From Polyangia bacterium (GTDB taxonomy: Bacteria; Myxococcota_A; Polyangia; Polyangiales; Polyangiaceae), in the NCBI GenBank assembly GCA_030426145.1, contig JAUHZF010000041.1, forward strand, positions 1 to 37,970: a stretch of 37,970 nucleotides of DNA, read 5' to 3'. Under the pieces are notes generated by a model, which saw only the letters and a list, made by a program, of their open reading frames with translations, searched no databases and was not told the origin of the DNA. This document shows positions 25,773-34,061 of this stretch, piece by piece (the stretch's first letter is position 1; every line of letters begins with the position of its first letter). The translations under genes and the position numbers were made by a program.

Positions 25773-26105
25773 ATGACGGAGCGCGAGGCGATGCGGGATG
25801 TGCTCGAGGAGGCGAGCCGATGGCTCGACGACGGGCATCGCGTGGCCCTCGCCACCGTGGTGCAGACCTGGGGAAGCTCCCCCCGGCAGCCTGGGAGTCA
25901 GCTCGCCGTTCGTGACGACGGGCTCTTCGCGGGCTCAGTGTCGGGTGGGTGTGTCGAAGGGCGTGTGGTCGAGCAAGCCCTGGAGGTGATGCAGGGGGGC
26001 GACCCCCGGGTGTTGACCTTCGCCGTCAGCAACGAGGAGGCCTGGGATGTCGGGCTCGCTTGCGGCGGTGAGGTGCAGATCTTCGTCGAGGCGGTCACCC
26101 CGTGA
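25773..26105 (+). CDS. XdhC N-terminal domain protein (split XdhC, part 1)
   Basis: A 110-residue protein that contains only the N-terminal XdhC_CoxI domain: HRVALATVVQTWGSSPRQPGSQLAV, then GSVSGGCVEGRVVEQALEV and the Cys segment GLACGGEVQIFVEAV. It aligns with the first half of the XdhC at 23172. It ends where the Rossmann domain would begin. The stop overlaps the GTG of the next gene (GTGA), and that gene encodes the missing half, so the two polypeptides probably form one chaperone. ATG at 25773 starts the domain; the frame is open far upstream over sufS but that is antisense. Divergent promoter with sufS. Probable role: molybdenum-cofactor maturation of a molybdenum hydroxylase encoded elsewhere. 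Confidence 0.9.
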   Translation: MTEREAMRDVLEEASRWLDDGHRVALATVVQTWGSSPRQPGSQLAVRDDGLFAGSVSGGCVEGRVVEQALEVMQGGDPRVLTFAVSNEEAWDVGLACGGEVQIFVEAVTP

Positions 26106-26788
26106 AGCGCGCCACGCTCCAGGCCCTGCAGGCGGCCCGGCGGGCCAAGCGACCGGTCGCTTTGGTGGCCGACTTGGGGGGCGGGCGCGAGCAGCTGGTC
26201 TACGGCGATGCGCTCGATGGGCTGGCACCCGAGCTCGCGGAGGCCGTCGCCGAAGCCCTTCGTACCGACCGTGCTCGGCGCGACGGCGACCGCTTCGTTC
26301 AACCCTACCCGCCGCCGCTACGGCTCCTGGTGGTAGGCGCGGTACACGTGGCGCAGAAGCTCGTACCCATGGCGCGCGCCGCCGACTACGACGTGACCGT
26401 CATCGATCCACGCCCCGCCTTCGCAAGTGCAGCGCGCTTCGGCGAGGGGGTCACCCTCGAGGCCGAATGGCCCGACGAGGTCATCGAGCGGCTCGCGCCC
26501 GATGCGCGCACGGCCATCGTGACCCTCACCCACGACCCCAAGATCGACGACCCTGGCTTGGTCGCGGCCTTGCGCAGCGGTGCCTTCTACGTGGGGGCGC
26601 TGGGCAGTCGAAAGACGCACGGCAAGCGGTGTGCACGCCTGCGCGACGAGGGGTTCGACGATGCGGCCATCGCGCGGATCCACGGTCCGGTGGGGCTCCC
26701 GCTCGGCGGGCGCTCACCGGCCGAGATCGCCATCAGCGTCATGGCCCAGATCACGCAGGTGCTCCGCGCGCCTCGGGGGGACGGTTGA
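26102..26788 (+). CDS. XdhC C-terminal Rossmann domain protein (split XdhC, part 2)
   Basis: A 228-residue protein equal to the second half of XdhC. After a 70-residue leader it has the Rossmann motif LLVVGAVHVAQKLVPMA, where the usual GAGH is GAVH, then VTVIDPRPAFASAARF, TLTHDPKIDDPGL, AFYVGALGSRKTHGKR, and PVGLPLGGRSPAEIAIS. Start is GTG at 26102, overlapping the stop of the N-terminal domain gene. Its own stop overlaps the TTG start of the next gene (TTGA), giving a three-gene coupled chain. Separate N- and C-domain genes are a known arrangement of CoxI-like proteins; here they contrast with the full-length XdhC nearby. Confidence 0.88.
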   Translation: MKRATLQALQAARRAKRPVALVADLGGGREQLVYGDALDGLAPELAEAVAEALRTDRARRDGDRFVQPYPPPLRLLVVGAVHVAQKLVPMARAADYDVTVIDPRPAFASAARFGEGVTLEAEWPDEVIERLAPDARTAIVTLTHDPKIDDPGLVAALRSGAFYVGALGSRKTHGKRCARLRDEGFDDAAIARIHGPVGLPLGGRSPAEIAISVMAQITQVLRAPRGDG

Positions 26789-28389
26789 AGTTCGGCCCCC
26801 TCGCCATCACCGACGCGGAAGGGGCCATCCTCGCCCACACCCAGCGCTTCGAGGGCGGCGCCATCAAGAAGGGCCGCCAGCTCGGCGCGGACGAGATCGC
26901 GCGCCTGCGGGCGGCGGGCATCACCGAGGTGGTGGTGGCGCAGCTCGAGCCGGGCGACGTGCCCGAAGACGAGGCCTCGACGAGGGTCGCGCTCGCCGCT
27001 TGCGGGTCGGGGGTCACCGTGGGCGAGGGCAAGACGGGGCGAACCAACCTCTACGCCGAGCAGCGGGGCCTGCTGCGCGTGGACCGCGCGCGCGTCGACG
27101 CGATCAATCGGGTACACGAGTCGGTCACGGTCGCCACCGTGGCTCCTTTCGCGGTGGTCGACGAGGGCGACATGGTCGCGACCGTGAAGACCATTCCCTT
27201 CGCCGTCGCCGCTTCGGTGGTCGCGGGCTGCGAAGCGCAATGTGCGAGCGGCGGCCCCTTGCTGGAGGTCGCCCCCTTCTCTCCGCGCCGAGCCGGTCTC
27301 GTGCTCACGCGTTTGCCCGGAGTGTCGGATGGTCAGCTCGATCGCGCGGCCGCGAGTCAGCGTGCTCGGCTCGCCTTTCTCGGCAGCAAGCTCGTGCGCG
27401 AGGAACGATGCGCACACTCGGCCGAAGCCGTGGCGTCGGCATTGCAATCGATGCGCGATGAAGGCCTGTCACCTCTGATGGTGCTCGGTGCATCGGCCAT
27501 CGTGGATCGACGCGACGTGGTACCTCGAGGGCTCGAATGCGCCGGTGGCGAGGTCTCGCACCTCGGCATGCCCGTCGATCCCGGAAACCTGCTGCTGCTC
27601 GGACGACTGGGCGAGGTGCCCGTGGTGGGGGTTCCCGGCTGCGCGCGTTCGACCCAGGTGAGTGGCTTCGACTGGGTATTGCAGCGACTCTGTGCGGGCC
27701 TCTACGTGGGGCGCGACGAGGTCATGGCCATGGGCACGGGCGGCCTGCTCGAGGAGGTGGGGACCCGCCCATTGCCGCGAGGTGCGCACCAGAGCGGGAT
27801 CGTGGCGACGGTGCTCGCGGCCGGGCGCAGTGCGCGCATGGGCGCCCTCAACAAGATGCTCGCCGAGGTGGAAGGCACGGCCATGGTCGTTCGTGCGGTG
27901 GAGGCCATGCTCGGCAGTCGAGCCGATGAGACGGTGGTCGTGACCGGTCACCAGGCCGCGGCGGTTCGGGATGCGCTTCGTGGTTACGACGTTCGTTTCG
28001 TGCACAACCCCGATTACGCCGACGGCATGAGCACCTCGGTCCGCGCGGCCGTGGGCGCCGCCGGTAAGGCGGCGGGGGTGGTGATTGGCCTCGGGGACAT
28101 GCCCGACGTCACCCACGAGCATGTCGACCGCCTCATCGAGGCGTTCGCGCCCGAGCGCGGCCATTCGGTGGTGGTACCCACCTTCGAAGGGTCACGGGGC
28201 AATCCCGTGGTGTGGGGCTCGGCCCACTTCTCGGCGATGAAGAAGCTGCGGGGGGATCGTGGCGCTCGGAGCCTCGTCGAGGCTCGGGCCGAGCAGACGC
28301 AGTTCGTGGAGATGCGCGATCCGGGGGTGCTGCGCGACTACGATACCCCGGAGGCCCTGCGTCGTCGGTCGTCGTCAGACGAGAGCTAG
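26785..28389 (+). CDS. MoeA-like molybdopterin-binding domain fused to MobA/MocA nucleotidyltransferase
   Basis: A 534-residue fusion. Residues 1-330 form a molybdopterin-binding region: MKFGPLAITDAEGAILAH, EGKTGRTNLYAE, and the MoCF-type GMPVDPGNLLLLGRL (261-275). Residues about 338-534 form a nucleotidyltransferase: LAAGRSARMGALNK (344-357), then HNPDYADGMSTSVRAA, GLGDMPDVT and VVPTFEGSRGNPVVW, as in MocA, which adds CMP to the molybdenum cofactor. Start is TTG at 26785 overlapping the stop before it (TTGA); the frame extends upstream, but only into the coding of the neighbour. The protein probably completes the dinucleotide cofactor that the XdhC proteins then deliver. CMP versus GMP specificity was not determined. 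Confidence 0.88.
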   Translation: MKFGPLAITDAEGAILAHTQRFEGGAIKKGRQLGADEIARLRAAGITEVVVAQLEPGDVPEDEASTRVALAACGSGVTVGEGKTGRTNLYAEQRGLLRVDRARVDAINRVHESVTVATVAPFAVVDEGDMVATVKTIPFAVAASVVAGCEAQCASGGPLLEVAPFSPRRAGLVLTRLPGVSDGQLDRAAASQRARLAFLGSKLVREERCAHSAEAVASALQSMRDEGLSPLMVLGASAIVDRRDVVPRGLECAGGEVSHLGMPVDPGNLLLLGRLGEVPVVGVPGCARSTQVSGFDWVLQRLCAGLYVGRDEVMAMGTGGLLEEVGTRPLPRGAHQSGIVATVLAAGRSARMGALNKMLAEVEGTAMVVRAVEAMLGSRADETVVVTGHQAAAVRDALRGYDVRFVHNPDYADGMSTSVRAAVGAAGKAAGVVIGLGDMPDVTHEHVDRLIEAFAPERGHSVVVPTFEGSRGNPVVWGSAHFSAMKKLRGDRGARSLVEARAEQTQFVEMRDPGVLRDYDTPEALRRRSSSDES

Positions 28390-28404
28390 TGTACGACCTC
28401 CCGG

Positions 28405-29505
28405 GTGAGTGACCTGACGTCCGCGCTCCAGAGCGACGACGAGCTGACCCGAATGCTCGAACTGCAGTGGCTCTCCGAGGAGGAGGGGGCGGCCGTTCGG
28501 CAAGACTGGCTCGCGGTCTGGAATCAAGTACCCTTCGATGAGGCCTTCCACCAACGATGCCGTCAACGGCTCGAGCGGTGTCGCCCCGTGGCGGTGGGGC
28601 CGGTGCGTCATCGCCGGCTCGACCAGACGGAAAACCGCCTCACGCTGGTGGTCGACCCGTCGGTGCCGGGCGAGGTCTTCGTCAGCCTCTCCCACGCGAT
28701 GCCCTCGCTCTTGTGGGTCGTCGCCGACAACAACCGAACGGCGTTGCTCGAGGCACTCGCCCCATACCTCGACCCCGAGCGCCCAGCCGCCGTCGAGCTG
28801 ACCGGCGCGCTGCGCGTGGTGAAGCCGCTCGACGTCGAGGCGCTGTCGCAGCTCGACGACGCCATTCGTGGCCTGGAGCTCTGGGTCGACGATACGAGCT
28901 GGGGTAGCGCATTCGACGACGACCCGTGGCGGGGCGTGGAGGGCCCGCTGGGCATGCTCGACCAAACGCGTCTCCTTCGCGAGGCCGCGGCCGACGACCC
29001 GGATCGCTTCGTCGCCCGGGGATATCGAACGCTCTGGTCCGGCGGCATCCTTCGCATCGAACAGCATCCCATGGGGATGTGGGTCTTCGACATGCGCTAC
29101 CGCCCGGCCGGCGATGCCCGCGTCATCGCGGGGCTCAACGACCTGCTTGGGACGCGCTGGCCCGAAGATATCCCGGTCGACCTCGCCGCTTCCCTGCTGC
29201 GAGGCGGCGTCATCGACGATCGGCTTCTCGCCGAGCTCGAAGCCAAAGGGGAGGCTCCCCTCGACCGTGCCGCCGCGCGATGTGGCATGGCGCCCGCAGA
29301 GACGGGCACCGCGGCGACGCTCGCGCGCATCATCGACGAGGTGGGCGACGACGAAGACGCGCTCGCGACCCTCGCCAACCTCGCGTCTCGTTATCGCCAC
29401 GAGGCGCTGCTCTTCAAGCTTTGGGACAAGGCGGAGGGAACCCCGCTCGCAGATGACCTCGAGCGGTTCCTCTCCCCTGAAGCCGACCTTCCGGAGGCGC
29501 CATGA
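28405..29505 (+). CDS. Protein of unknown function, coupled to TPR protein
   Basis: A 366-residue acidic, apparently cytoplasmic protein with no signal peptide or membrane span. I do not recognise the family. The middle contains paired beta-alpha segments (AVELTGALRVVKPLDVEALSQLDDAIRGLELWVDD; GMWVFDMRYRPAGDARVIAGLNDLLG), and the C-terminal 100 residues are helical. Start is GTG at 28405, 16 bases after the preceding gene. The stop overlaps the ATG of the 933-residue TPR protein (ATGA), so the two are made together and may form a complex. The N-terminal 60 residues contain RQDWLAVWNQVPFDEAFHQRCRQRL, a charged helix. No catalytic motif is evident. Confidence 0.75.
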   Translation: MSDLTSALQSDDELTRMLELQWLSEEEGAAVRQDWLAVWNQVPFDEAFHQRCRQRLERCRPVAVGPVRHRRLDQTENRLTLVVDPSVPGEVFVSLSHAMPSLLWVVADNNRTALLEALAPYLDPERPAAVELTGALRVVKPLDVEALSQLDDAIRGLELWVDDTSWGSAFDDDPWRGVEGPLGMLDQTRLLREAAADDPDRFVARGYRTLWSGGILRIEQHPMGMWVFDMRYRPAGDARVIAGLNDLLGTRWPEDIPVDLAASLLRGGVIDDRLLAELEAKGEAPLDRAAARCGMAPAETGTAATLARIIDEVGDDEDALATLANLASRYRHEALLFKLWDKAEGTPLADDLERFLSPEADLPEAP

Positions 29506-32303
29506 CCGAGACGACCTTGTGGGTGGCGCATGCTCCCGTCGAGCGCGCCGACGTGGCGGCTTTTGCCGACGCTCGCGGTTTGAACCCGGTGGGTGACCCG
29601 CCATGGACGGGCGGTGTGCGTCAGAGCACCTGGGCGAATGATGAAGTCCAGCTGACCTTTGCCGCGCACGCGCCGTCGGGGAAGGGGTTGTTCGTGGTCG
29701 CGGCCGCCGGCGAGGACCTCGCCGAGGCCCTTCGCGATCGCTTCTCGCTGTCGTCGCCGGACGAGGTATTGGCGGCGGCAGCCGAAGCCGAAGGAAGAGC
29801 GGAGCTCGTCGCGAGCGCATATTCGGTGGGGGCCCTCCTCCTCGCCACGCATCGCGATCCTCAGGCGGAGGTCGCCTTCTTGTGCGAGCGGTTGACCCAC
29901 GATGACCGACACGTGCGTTTTGCCGCGGCGCGGATCCTTCGCGGGTGGCCGCGCCCCGAGGTCGTGGCGGCCATGCGCCGCGCCGCCGAGACGCACGACG
30001 AGATGCGGGCGCTCGCCGAGCACCTCGAGCGTCAGCGTCGGGCGGCCGAGGCGGGGACCATCGACGACCACCCCACCGACGACTGGCAGGAGCTCATTCG
30101 GCGGGCGCGGGCGGGGCTCGAGGAGGGCAAGCTGGCGCGCATCGAGCGCGCGACCGACATGCTCTTCGAGGAACGCCTCGACCATCCCGAGGGACTCGTC
30201 CTGCGCGCCCACTTCCACGCGCTCACGGGTCAGCCGATGCTGGCCTTGGGGCTCGCCGGAGCGGCGCGCGAGGCCATCGCCGACGAGGCGGAGGTCCGAG
30301 ACGACGACGACACCGACGACCTCGAGGCCCTCACGGCCGAGCTACAGGCGCTCACCGACGACCTGGTGCAAGCCACACCCGAGGAGGGGGTCGAGGACGC
30401 CGTGCGGTCCTGGTTGGGGCGCTTCGACGATGACGGCGCCGAGGGTGAGGTCTACGGGATGGCGCGAGCGCTCCTCGAGCCCCTGAAAGACCTTCGACCG
30501 CTGATGTGTTTCCTCTCTGGCCGTTACGACGACGACGTCGAGCAACTGGCGGAGGCGGTCGCTTTGGCACCGGACTCGCCGTCGGCCCGCCGCGCCTATG
30601 GTGTGGCGCTGCAGGAGACGTCGCCGGAGAAGGCCGAAGTCGAGCTGCGCGAGGCGCTTCGGCTCCTCGAGCAGAAGGCTGAGCCGTCCGCAGCGGCAGA
30701 GCAGATCGAACGCTTCGAACCGACGATGCACGGGGAGGTGCTCGAGCTCTTGACCCCCATGGTCTACGAGCAGCAGCGTTACGAGGAGGCGGGGGAGCTG
30801 GCCGATGCGCTCGTCGAGGTCCATCCAGACTCGGCCATCGCATGGCAGATCCGCGCCAATGCGCGAACCTTCTCCGGGCGTCACCGAGAGGCGGCCGACC
30901 TCTACCTCGAGACGCTGGAGGCGCTCGACGCCATCTTCGACGGGGATGGCATCATGTTCGGCGAGGACCCGCGCCCTTCGATGCACTTCAACCGCGCGTG
31001 CGTGCTCTCCAAGATAGGCGCGCGCGACGAATCCCTCGACGAGCTCCGGCATGCCGTGCGCGCGGATGCACAATGGGCCGAGCGTGCCGTCGAGGACGAC
31101 TACTTCGGGGTTCTGCTCGAAGACGAGACCTTCAAGCGCATCGTGGCGCGAGAGCCGCGGGCGCTGGTGTCGGAGGCCGAGCTCGAAGAGGGGGCGGTCG
31201 CGGCGCGCTTGGAGCGTGCGCACGGCCTGAGTCACCGGGGCGACGTCGAAGCCGCGCTCGAAGAGGCGGAGGCCGCCGCTCAGCATGCGCTGTGGGGTGG
31301 GCACGACAACCTCGCGCTGCGCGCCTCGACCTTGCGCGGGCGCATCATGGTCCTGGAGCGCGACCGGGGAGCCGGGCTGGAGTTGCTCGAACGGGCCGTG
31401 GCCGGGCTCGGGCCCGACACGCCGCCCGAGGTGCGCATCGAGGTCGTGCACACCTATGGGCTCGGGCTTCAGGTCAATGGTCGACTCGACGATGCGGAGG
31501 CGGCCTACCAGCAGGCGCTCGAAGCGCGGCGCGCGCATTCGGGAGAGGGGCATCCACTGCTCGCCAAGGCGTTGGGTGACCTCGCCAATCTCGCTTCTCT
31601 GAAGGGCGATGACGCCGCTGGTGAGCGCCTACGCCGTGAAGCCGTCGCCCTCCTTGAGGCTCACCTCGAAGCTGAAGACGAGGAGGAGGCGGCCGAGGTG
31701 CGCGTGGAGGCTTTGACGGACCTGGCGACCTTGCGCGCAAACCTCGGGCACCTCGCGCTCCGCGCCGACGCGTGGACCGCAGCGCTCGGGGAGGCGACGG
31801 AGGCGGTGGGGGCGGTCGAAGGGCTGTTGGCCATGGGCTACCACCATGGCGTCGCTTTCATGGACAACCTCGCCGGGTTGCTGAACGAGCTCACCCGCGT
31901 CGCCCCCGACGAGCCCTCCGCCCGTGCGGCAGCGGCGGTGGAGATGCGGGTGGAGGGGATCGGCCTCGATACCCGGCCCGAGGTACGTGAGGAGCAGGTC
32001 TTCTGGCGTCGCCTGCGGCGATTCGTTGCGCGCTTGCGACGAGAAGGCGTGAGCGATGAGGTACTCACCGAGACCTTTACTCAGGCGCTGCGCGGACCGG
32101 AGCATCTACCTGAGGCCCTCCGCGCAGTGCCCGAGCTCGGCGGCTTCGCCCACGCGCTCGCGCAGCGGGCGGCCGTCGTACCGACCTTTTTGATTCTGGC
32201 TCCGATGGCCCTCGAGACGGCCCGTGCAGACGGGCGCCTCGACGACGCGCTCGAGCAGCTCGAGGGGCTCTGTTTGAGCTACGTGCTCGAGGGGCTCGAG
32301 TAG
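29502..32303 (+). CDS. Large TPR/HEAT-like repeat protein of unknown function
   Basis: A 933-residue acidic, nearly all-helical protein with no signal peptide. After a beta-rich N-terminal domain (1-100, TLWVAHAPVERADVAAFADARG) comes a HEAT-like pair (about 118-170, EVAFLCERLTHDDRHVRFAAARIL). Several TPR-like helix pairs follow: about 355-400, 430-480, 575-620 and 655-720, the last with AEAAYQQALEARRAHSGEGHPLLAKALGDL, a typical TPR_12 pattern. It is translationally coupled to the preceding unknown protein. It ends six bases from the convergent Kazal gene. Repeats of this type make protein-binding scaffolds; the partner is probably its operon mate, by inference. No kinase or ATPase motif is present. 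Confidence 0.8.
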   Translation: MTETTLWVAHAPVERADVAAFADARGLNPVGDPPWTGGVRQSTWANDEVQLTFAAHAPSGKGLFVVAAAGEDLAEALRDRFSLSSPDEVLAAAAEAEGRAELVASAYSVGALLLATHRDPQAEVAFLCERLTHDDRHVRFAAARILRGWPRPEVVAAMRRAAETHDEMRALAEHLERQRRAAEAGTIDDHPTDDWQELIRRARAGLEEGKLARIERATDMLFEERLDHPEGLVLRAHFHALTGQPMLALGLAGAAREAIADEAEVRDDDDTDDLEALTAELQALTDDLVQATPEEGVEDAVRSWLGRFDDDGAEGEVYGMARALLEPLKDLRPLMCFLSGRYDDDVEQLAEAVALAPDSPSARRAYGVALQETSPEKAEVELREALRLLEQKAEPSAAAEQIERFEPTMHGEVLELLTPMVYEQQRYEEAGELADALVEVHPDSAIAWQIRANARTFSGRHREAADLYLETLEALDAIFDGDGIMFGEDPRPSMHFNRACVLSKIGARDESLDELRHAVRADAQWAERAVEDDYFGVLLEDETFKRIVAREPRALVSEAELEEGAVAARLERAHGLSHRGDVEAALEEAEAAAQHALWGGHDNLALRASTLRGRIMVLERDRGAGLELLERAVAGLGPDTPPEVRIEVVHTYGLGLQVNGRLDDAEAAYQQALEARRAHSGEGHPLLAKALGDLANLASLKGDDAAGERLRREAVALLEAHLEAEDEEEAAEVRVEALTDLATLRANLGHLALRADAWTAALGEATEAVGAVEGLLAMGYHHGVAFMDNLAGLLNELTRVAPDEPSARAAAAVEMRVEGIGLDTRPEVREEQVFWRRLRRFVARLRREGVSDEVLTETFTQALRGPEHLPEALRAVPELGGFAHALAQRAAVVPTFLILAPMALETARADGRLDDALEQLEGLCLSYVLEGLE

Positions 32304-32309
32304 CGAGCC

Positions 32310-33134
32310 TCAGTTGCAGGTGCCGGCGTAGGCGACGTCGGTGCCATTGACGGCCGCTTCGCAGCCATTGCCGTAGTTCATGCCGTCGCATCCGCAGACG
32401 GGGTCGAAGATGTCGTTGCAGTTCTGCGGGATCTGCGTGCAGGTGCCGAGGTCGTCAGCGCCACCGCAGGCCGTGACGTTGTCGGGGTAGTCGCAGTAGG
32501 TGCCGCTCGGGCACTCCGTTCCCGCAAATCCACCGCAGGCCTGACCGGCGCATGCACCATGCGCGAGGATGTCCATGCCGGAGGCATTGGCGACGCATTC
32601 GTTGCTGTAGGTCTGGCCGTCACAGCCACAGACGGGGTCTTCGACGGCGGGGCAGTCGCCACCGGCGGTGCGACAGACACCGGTCTGGTCGGCGAAGCCG
32701 CAGCTGTCCCCCGGGTAGTCGCAGAATTCGCCTTGGGCGCAGGGGATGCCGGCCATTCCGCCGCAGCTGTTGGAGCCACACTCGCCGACGTAGTCGACGG
32801 TGATGCCCGCCGAACGGGCGAAACAATCGTTGCCGTACGTGTTGCCGTCGCAGCCACAGACTGGCGCGTACTGCTCGGTGCAGGCTTGGTCGGGCACGAC
32901 GCAGGTGCCGGCGGCGCCGCAGGCGCCCTCGGGGCTGATGCAGACCTGGCCGGACGGACATGAGAGGCCCGTCTCACCGCCGCACGCGCCGGGGTTGGTG
33001 CTGCCGCCACTGCCGCCGGTGCCTGGGTCACCACCGATGGTGACGGTGGGACCGCAGCCACCTTTGGCGCCAGGGAGCGCGAGGAGGAGGAAGGACGCGG
33101 CAGCCGCGAAACGCAAAGAAGTAAGCTTGAGCAT
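32310..33134 (-). CDS. Secreted lipoprotein with three tandem Kazal-type modules
   Basis: A 274-residue protein. The signal peptide ends in AKGGC (Cys27), followed by a Gly/Ser linker to about residue 49. Three homologous modules follow, each about 72-76 residues (50-119, 124-195, 200-273). Each begins with CGG-x-x-G-x-x-CPSG-type Cys spacing and continues into a Kazal domain core: PVCGCDGNTYGNDC, PVCGCDGQTYSNEC, and PVCGCDGMNYGNGC. Kazal domains inhibit serine proteases in animals and occur in several myxobacteria. The module order suggests internal duplication. It has its own upstream element (33162-33198), identical in plan to that of the ECF sigma operon, which lies just upstream on the same strand. 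I infer a sigma-controlled surface protease inhibitor or protective protein; a binding role without inhibition is possible. Confidence 0.85.
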   Translation of the reverse strand: MLKLTSLRFAAAASFLLLALPGAKGGCGPTVTIGGDPGTGGSGGSTNPGACGGETGLSCPSGQVCISPEGACGAAGTCVVPDQACTEQYAPVCGCDGNTYGNDCFARSAGITVDYVGECGSNSCGGMAGIPCAQGEFCDYPGDSCGFADQTGVCRTAGGDCPAVEDPVCGCDGQTYSNECVANASGMDILAHGACAGQACGGFAGTECPSGTYCDYPDNVTACGGADDLGTCTQIPQNCNDIFDPVCGCDGMNYGNGCEAAVNGTDVAYAGTCN

Positions 33135-33161
33135 GATGGGAAGCCTCGAGTCGTTGGGGTT

Positions 33162-33198
33162 CGAGGGGTAGGTGTCCGGTCGTCAGCGGCTCTCGATC
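33162..33198 (-). promoter_or_regulatory. Two-part upstream element of Kazal gene (candidate ECF-sigma promoter, copy A)
   Basis: On the minus strand this reads GATCGAG (33198-33192), a 13-base spacer, then CGGACACCTACCCCTCG (33178-33162). All 24 fixed positions and the spacer length are the same at 34776-34812. It ends 27 bases before the Kazal start codon. I cannot assign -35 and -10 boxes within it confidently. Confidence 0.6.
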
Positions 33199-33215
33199 AA
33201 AAAGTGCGTGCGCTG

Positions 33216-34061
33216 CTACTTCTTTGCCGCGCAGGCTTGCTCGACCCGGGCGCGCAGGGGTGAGCTCGGATGTCGCAACCGGAAGTGCTGGGCTGCCGCC
33301 TGCCCCCGACTGAGATCGCGCTTGCAGGTGGCGATGGCCATGAGGGCATCTCGTTCTTCGGCGAGGGCTCCGTCGCCATAGGTCGCGCGGTACCGTTCGA
33401 GGAGCCGCATCGCCTCCCCGTGTCGTCCGTCGCGCACCGCGGCCCGCGCCTGCATCAGGAGCTGGGTCTGCGCGTCGAGGGTGGCCGAGCTCGCGTCAGG
33501 GGTCGGCGTTCGGGGGGCAGGTGGCGCCGTCGCGGCGGGAGCGGCTTCTGGTTGGGGCAGCACCTCGGGCTCGGGGGGCAGATCAGGGGGCGTCACTTCC
33601 GTGGTCGTGACCGGGGCCGGCGCGACGACGGTGGGCGGCGGGGGCGCCGAGTCGGCAGGCGGGTCCGACGGGGTGGCGATGACGGTGAGGGCGGCTACCG
33701 TGACTACGCCAGCGCCGATCTTGGCGAGCGTGCTCGCCCCGAGGCCGAAGAGGATTCCCTTCGGCAGGCCAGCAATGGCGACGGCCTCGGCCGTGGCTGA
33801 AGCCGTCGTGGCCGCCGCGGCCGACTTGGTGACCGCGACCGTCGTGCCTTTCGCCGTCGCGGTCGCCGTGGTCGCGGTCGACGTGGCCGCGGTCGCCGTG
33901 GTCGCGGCTTCGGCGGCCACGGTTGCCGCGGTGGCGCCCACCGCCGTGAGCACGCCAGCTCGCATGCGGGCCCGTGCCGCCGCCGAGGGGCCTGGGGCAT
34001 CGCCATCGGTCTCGAGCAGAGCGCGGGCCTCGGGGCTCAGCGAGGGGGTCAGTGACGTCAT
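33216..34061 (-). CDS. Putative membrane anti-sigma factor with periplasmic TPR-like C-terminus
   Basis: A 281-residue protein whose ATG overlaps the ECF sigma stop (ATGA), the arrangement of cognate anti-sigma factors. The cytoplasmic N-terminus (1-37) is short and lacks the zinc HxxxCxxC motif. Residues 38-97 are an unusual Ala/Thr-rich stretch with little sequence complexity. One membrane span lies at about 108-129. A Pro-rich linker follows (130-190), then a helical region (196-281) with HGEAMRLLERYRATYGDGALAEERDALMAIATCKRDLSRGQ, resembling TPR/YbgF-like repeats. The topology suggests that an outer signal is sensed and the sigma factor held at the membrane. The family call is by context and layout; no anti-sigma motif was identified. 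The Kazal gene with its own promoter follows after 82 bases. Confidence 0.7.
   Translation of the reverse strand: MTSLTPSLSPEARALLETDGDAPGPSAAARARMRAGVLTAVGATAATVAAEAATTATAATSTATTATATAKGTTVAVTKSAAAATTASATAEAVAIAGLPKGILFGLGASTLAKIGAGVVTVAALTVIATPSDPPADSAPPPPTVVAPAPVTTTEVTPPDLPPEPEVLPQPEAAPAATAPPAPRTPTPDASSATLDAQTQLLMQARAAVRDGRHGEAMRLLERYRATYGDGALAEERDALMAIATCKRDLSRGQAAAQHFRLRHPSSPLRARVEQACAAKK

Noticed and set aside
25773..26788. Split XdhC as a frameshifted pseudogene
   Set aside because: Both halves are complete domains with a GTGA overlap, a usual coupling arrangement; a sequencing error remains only a minor possibility.
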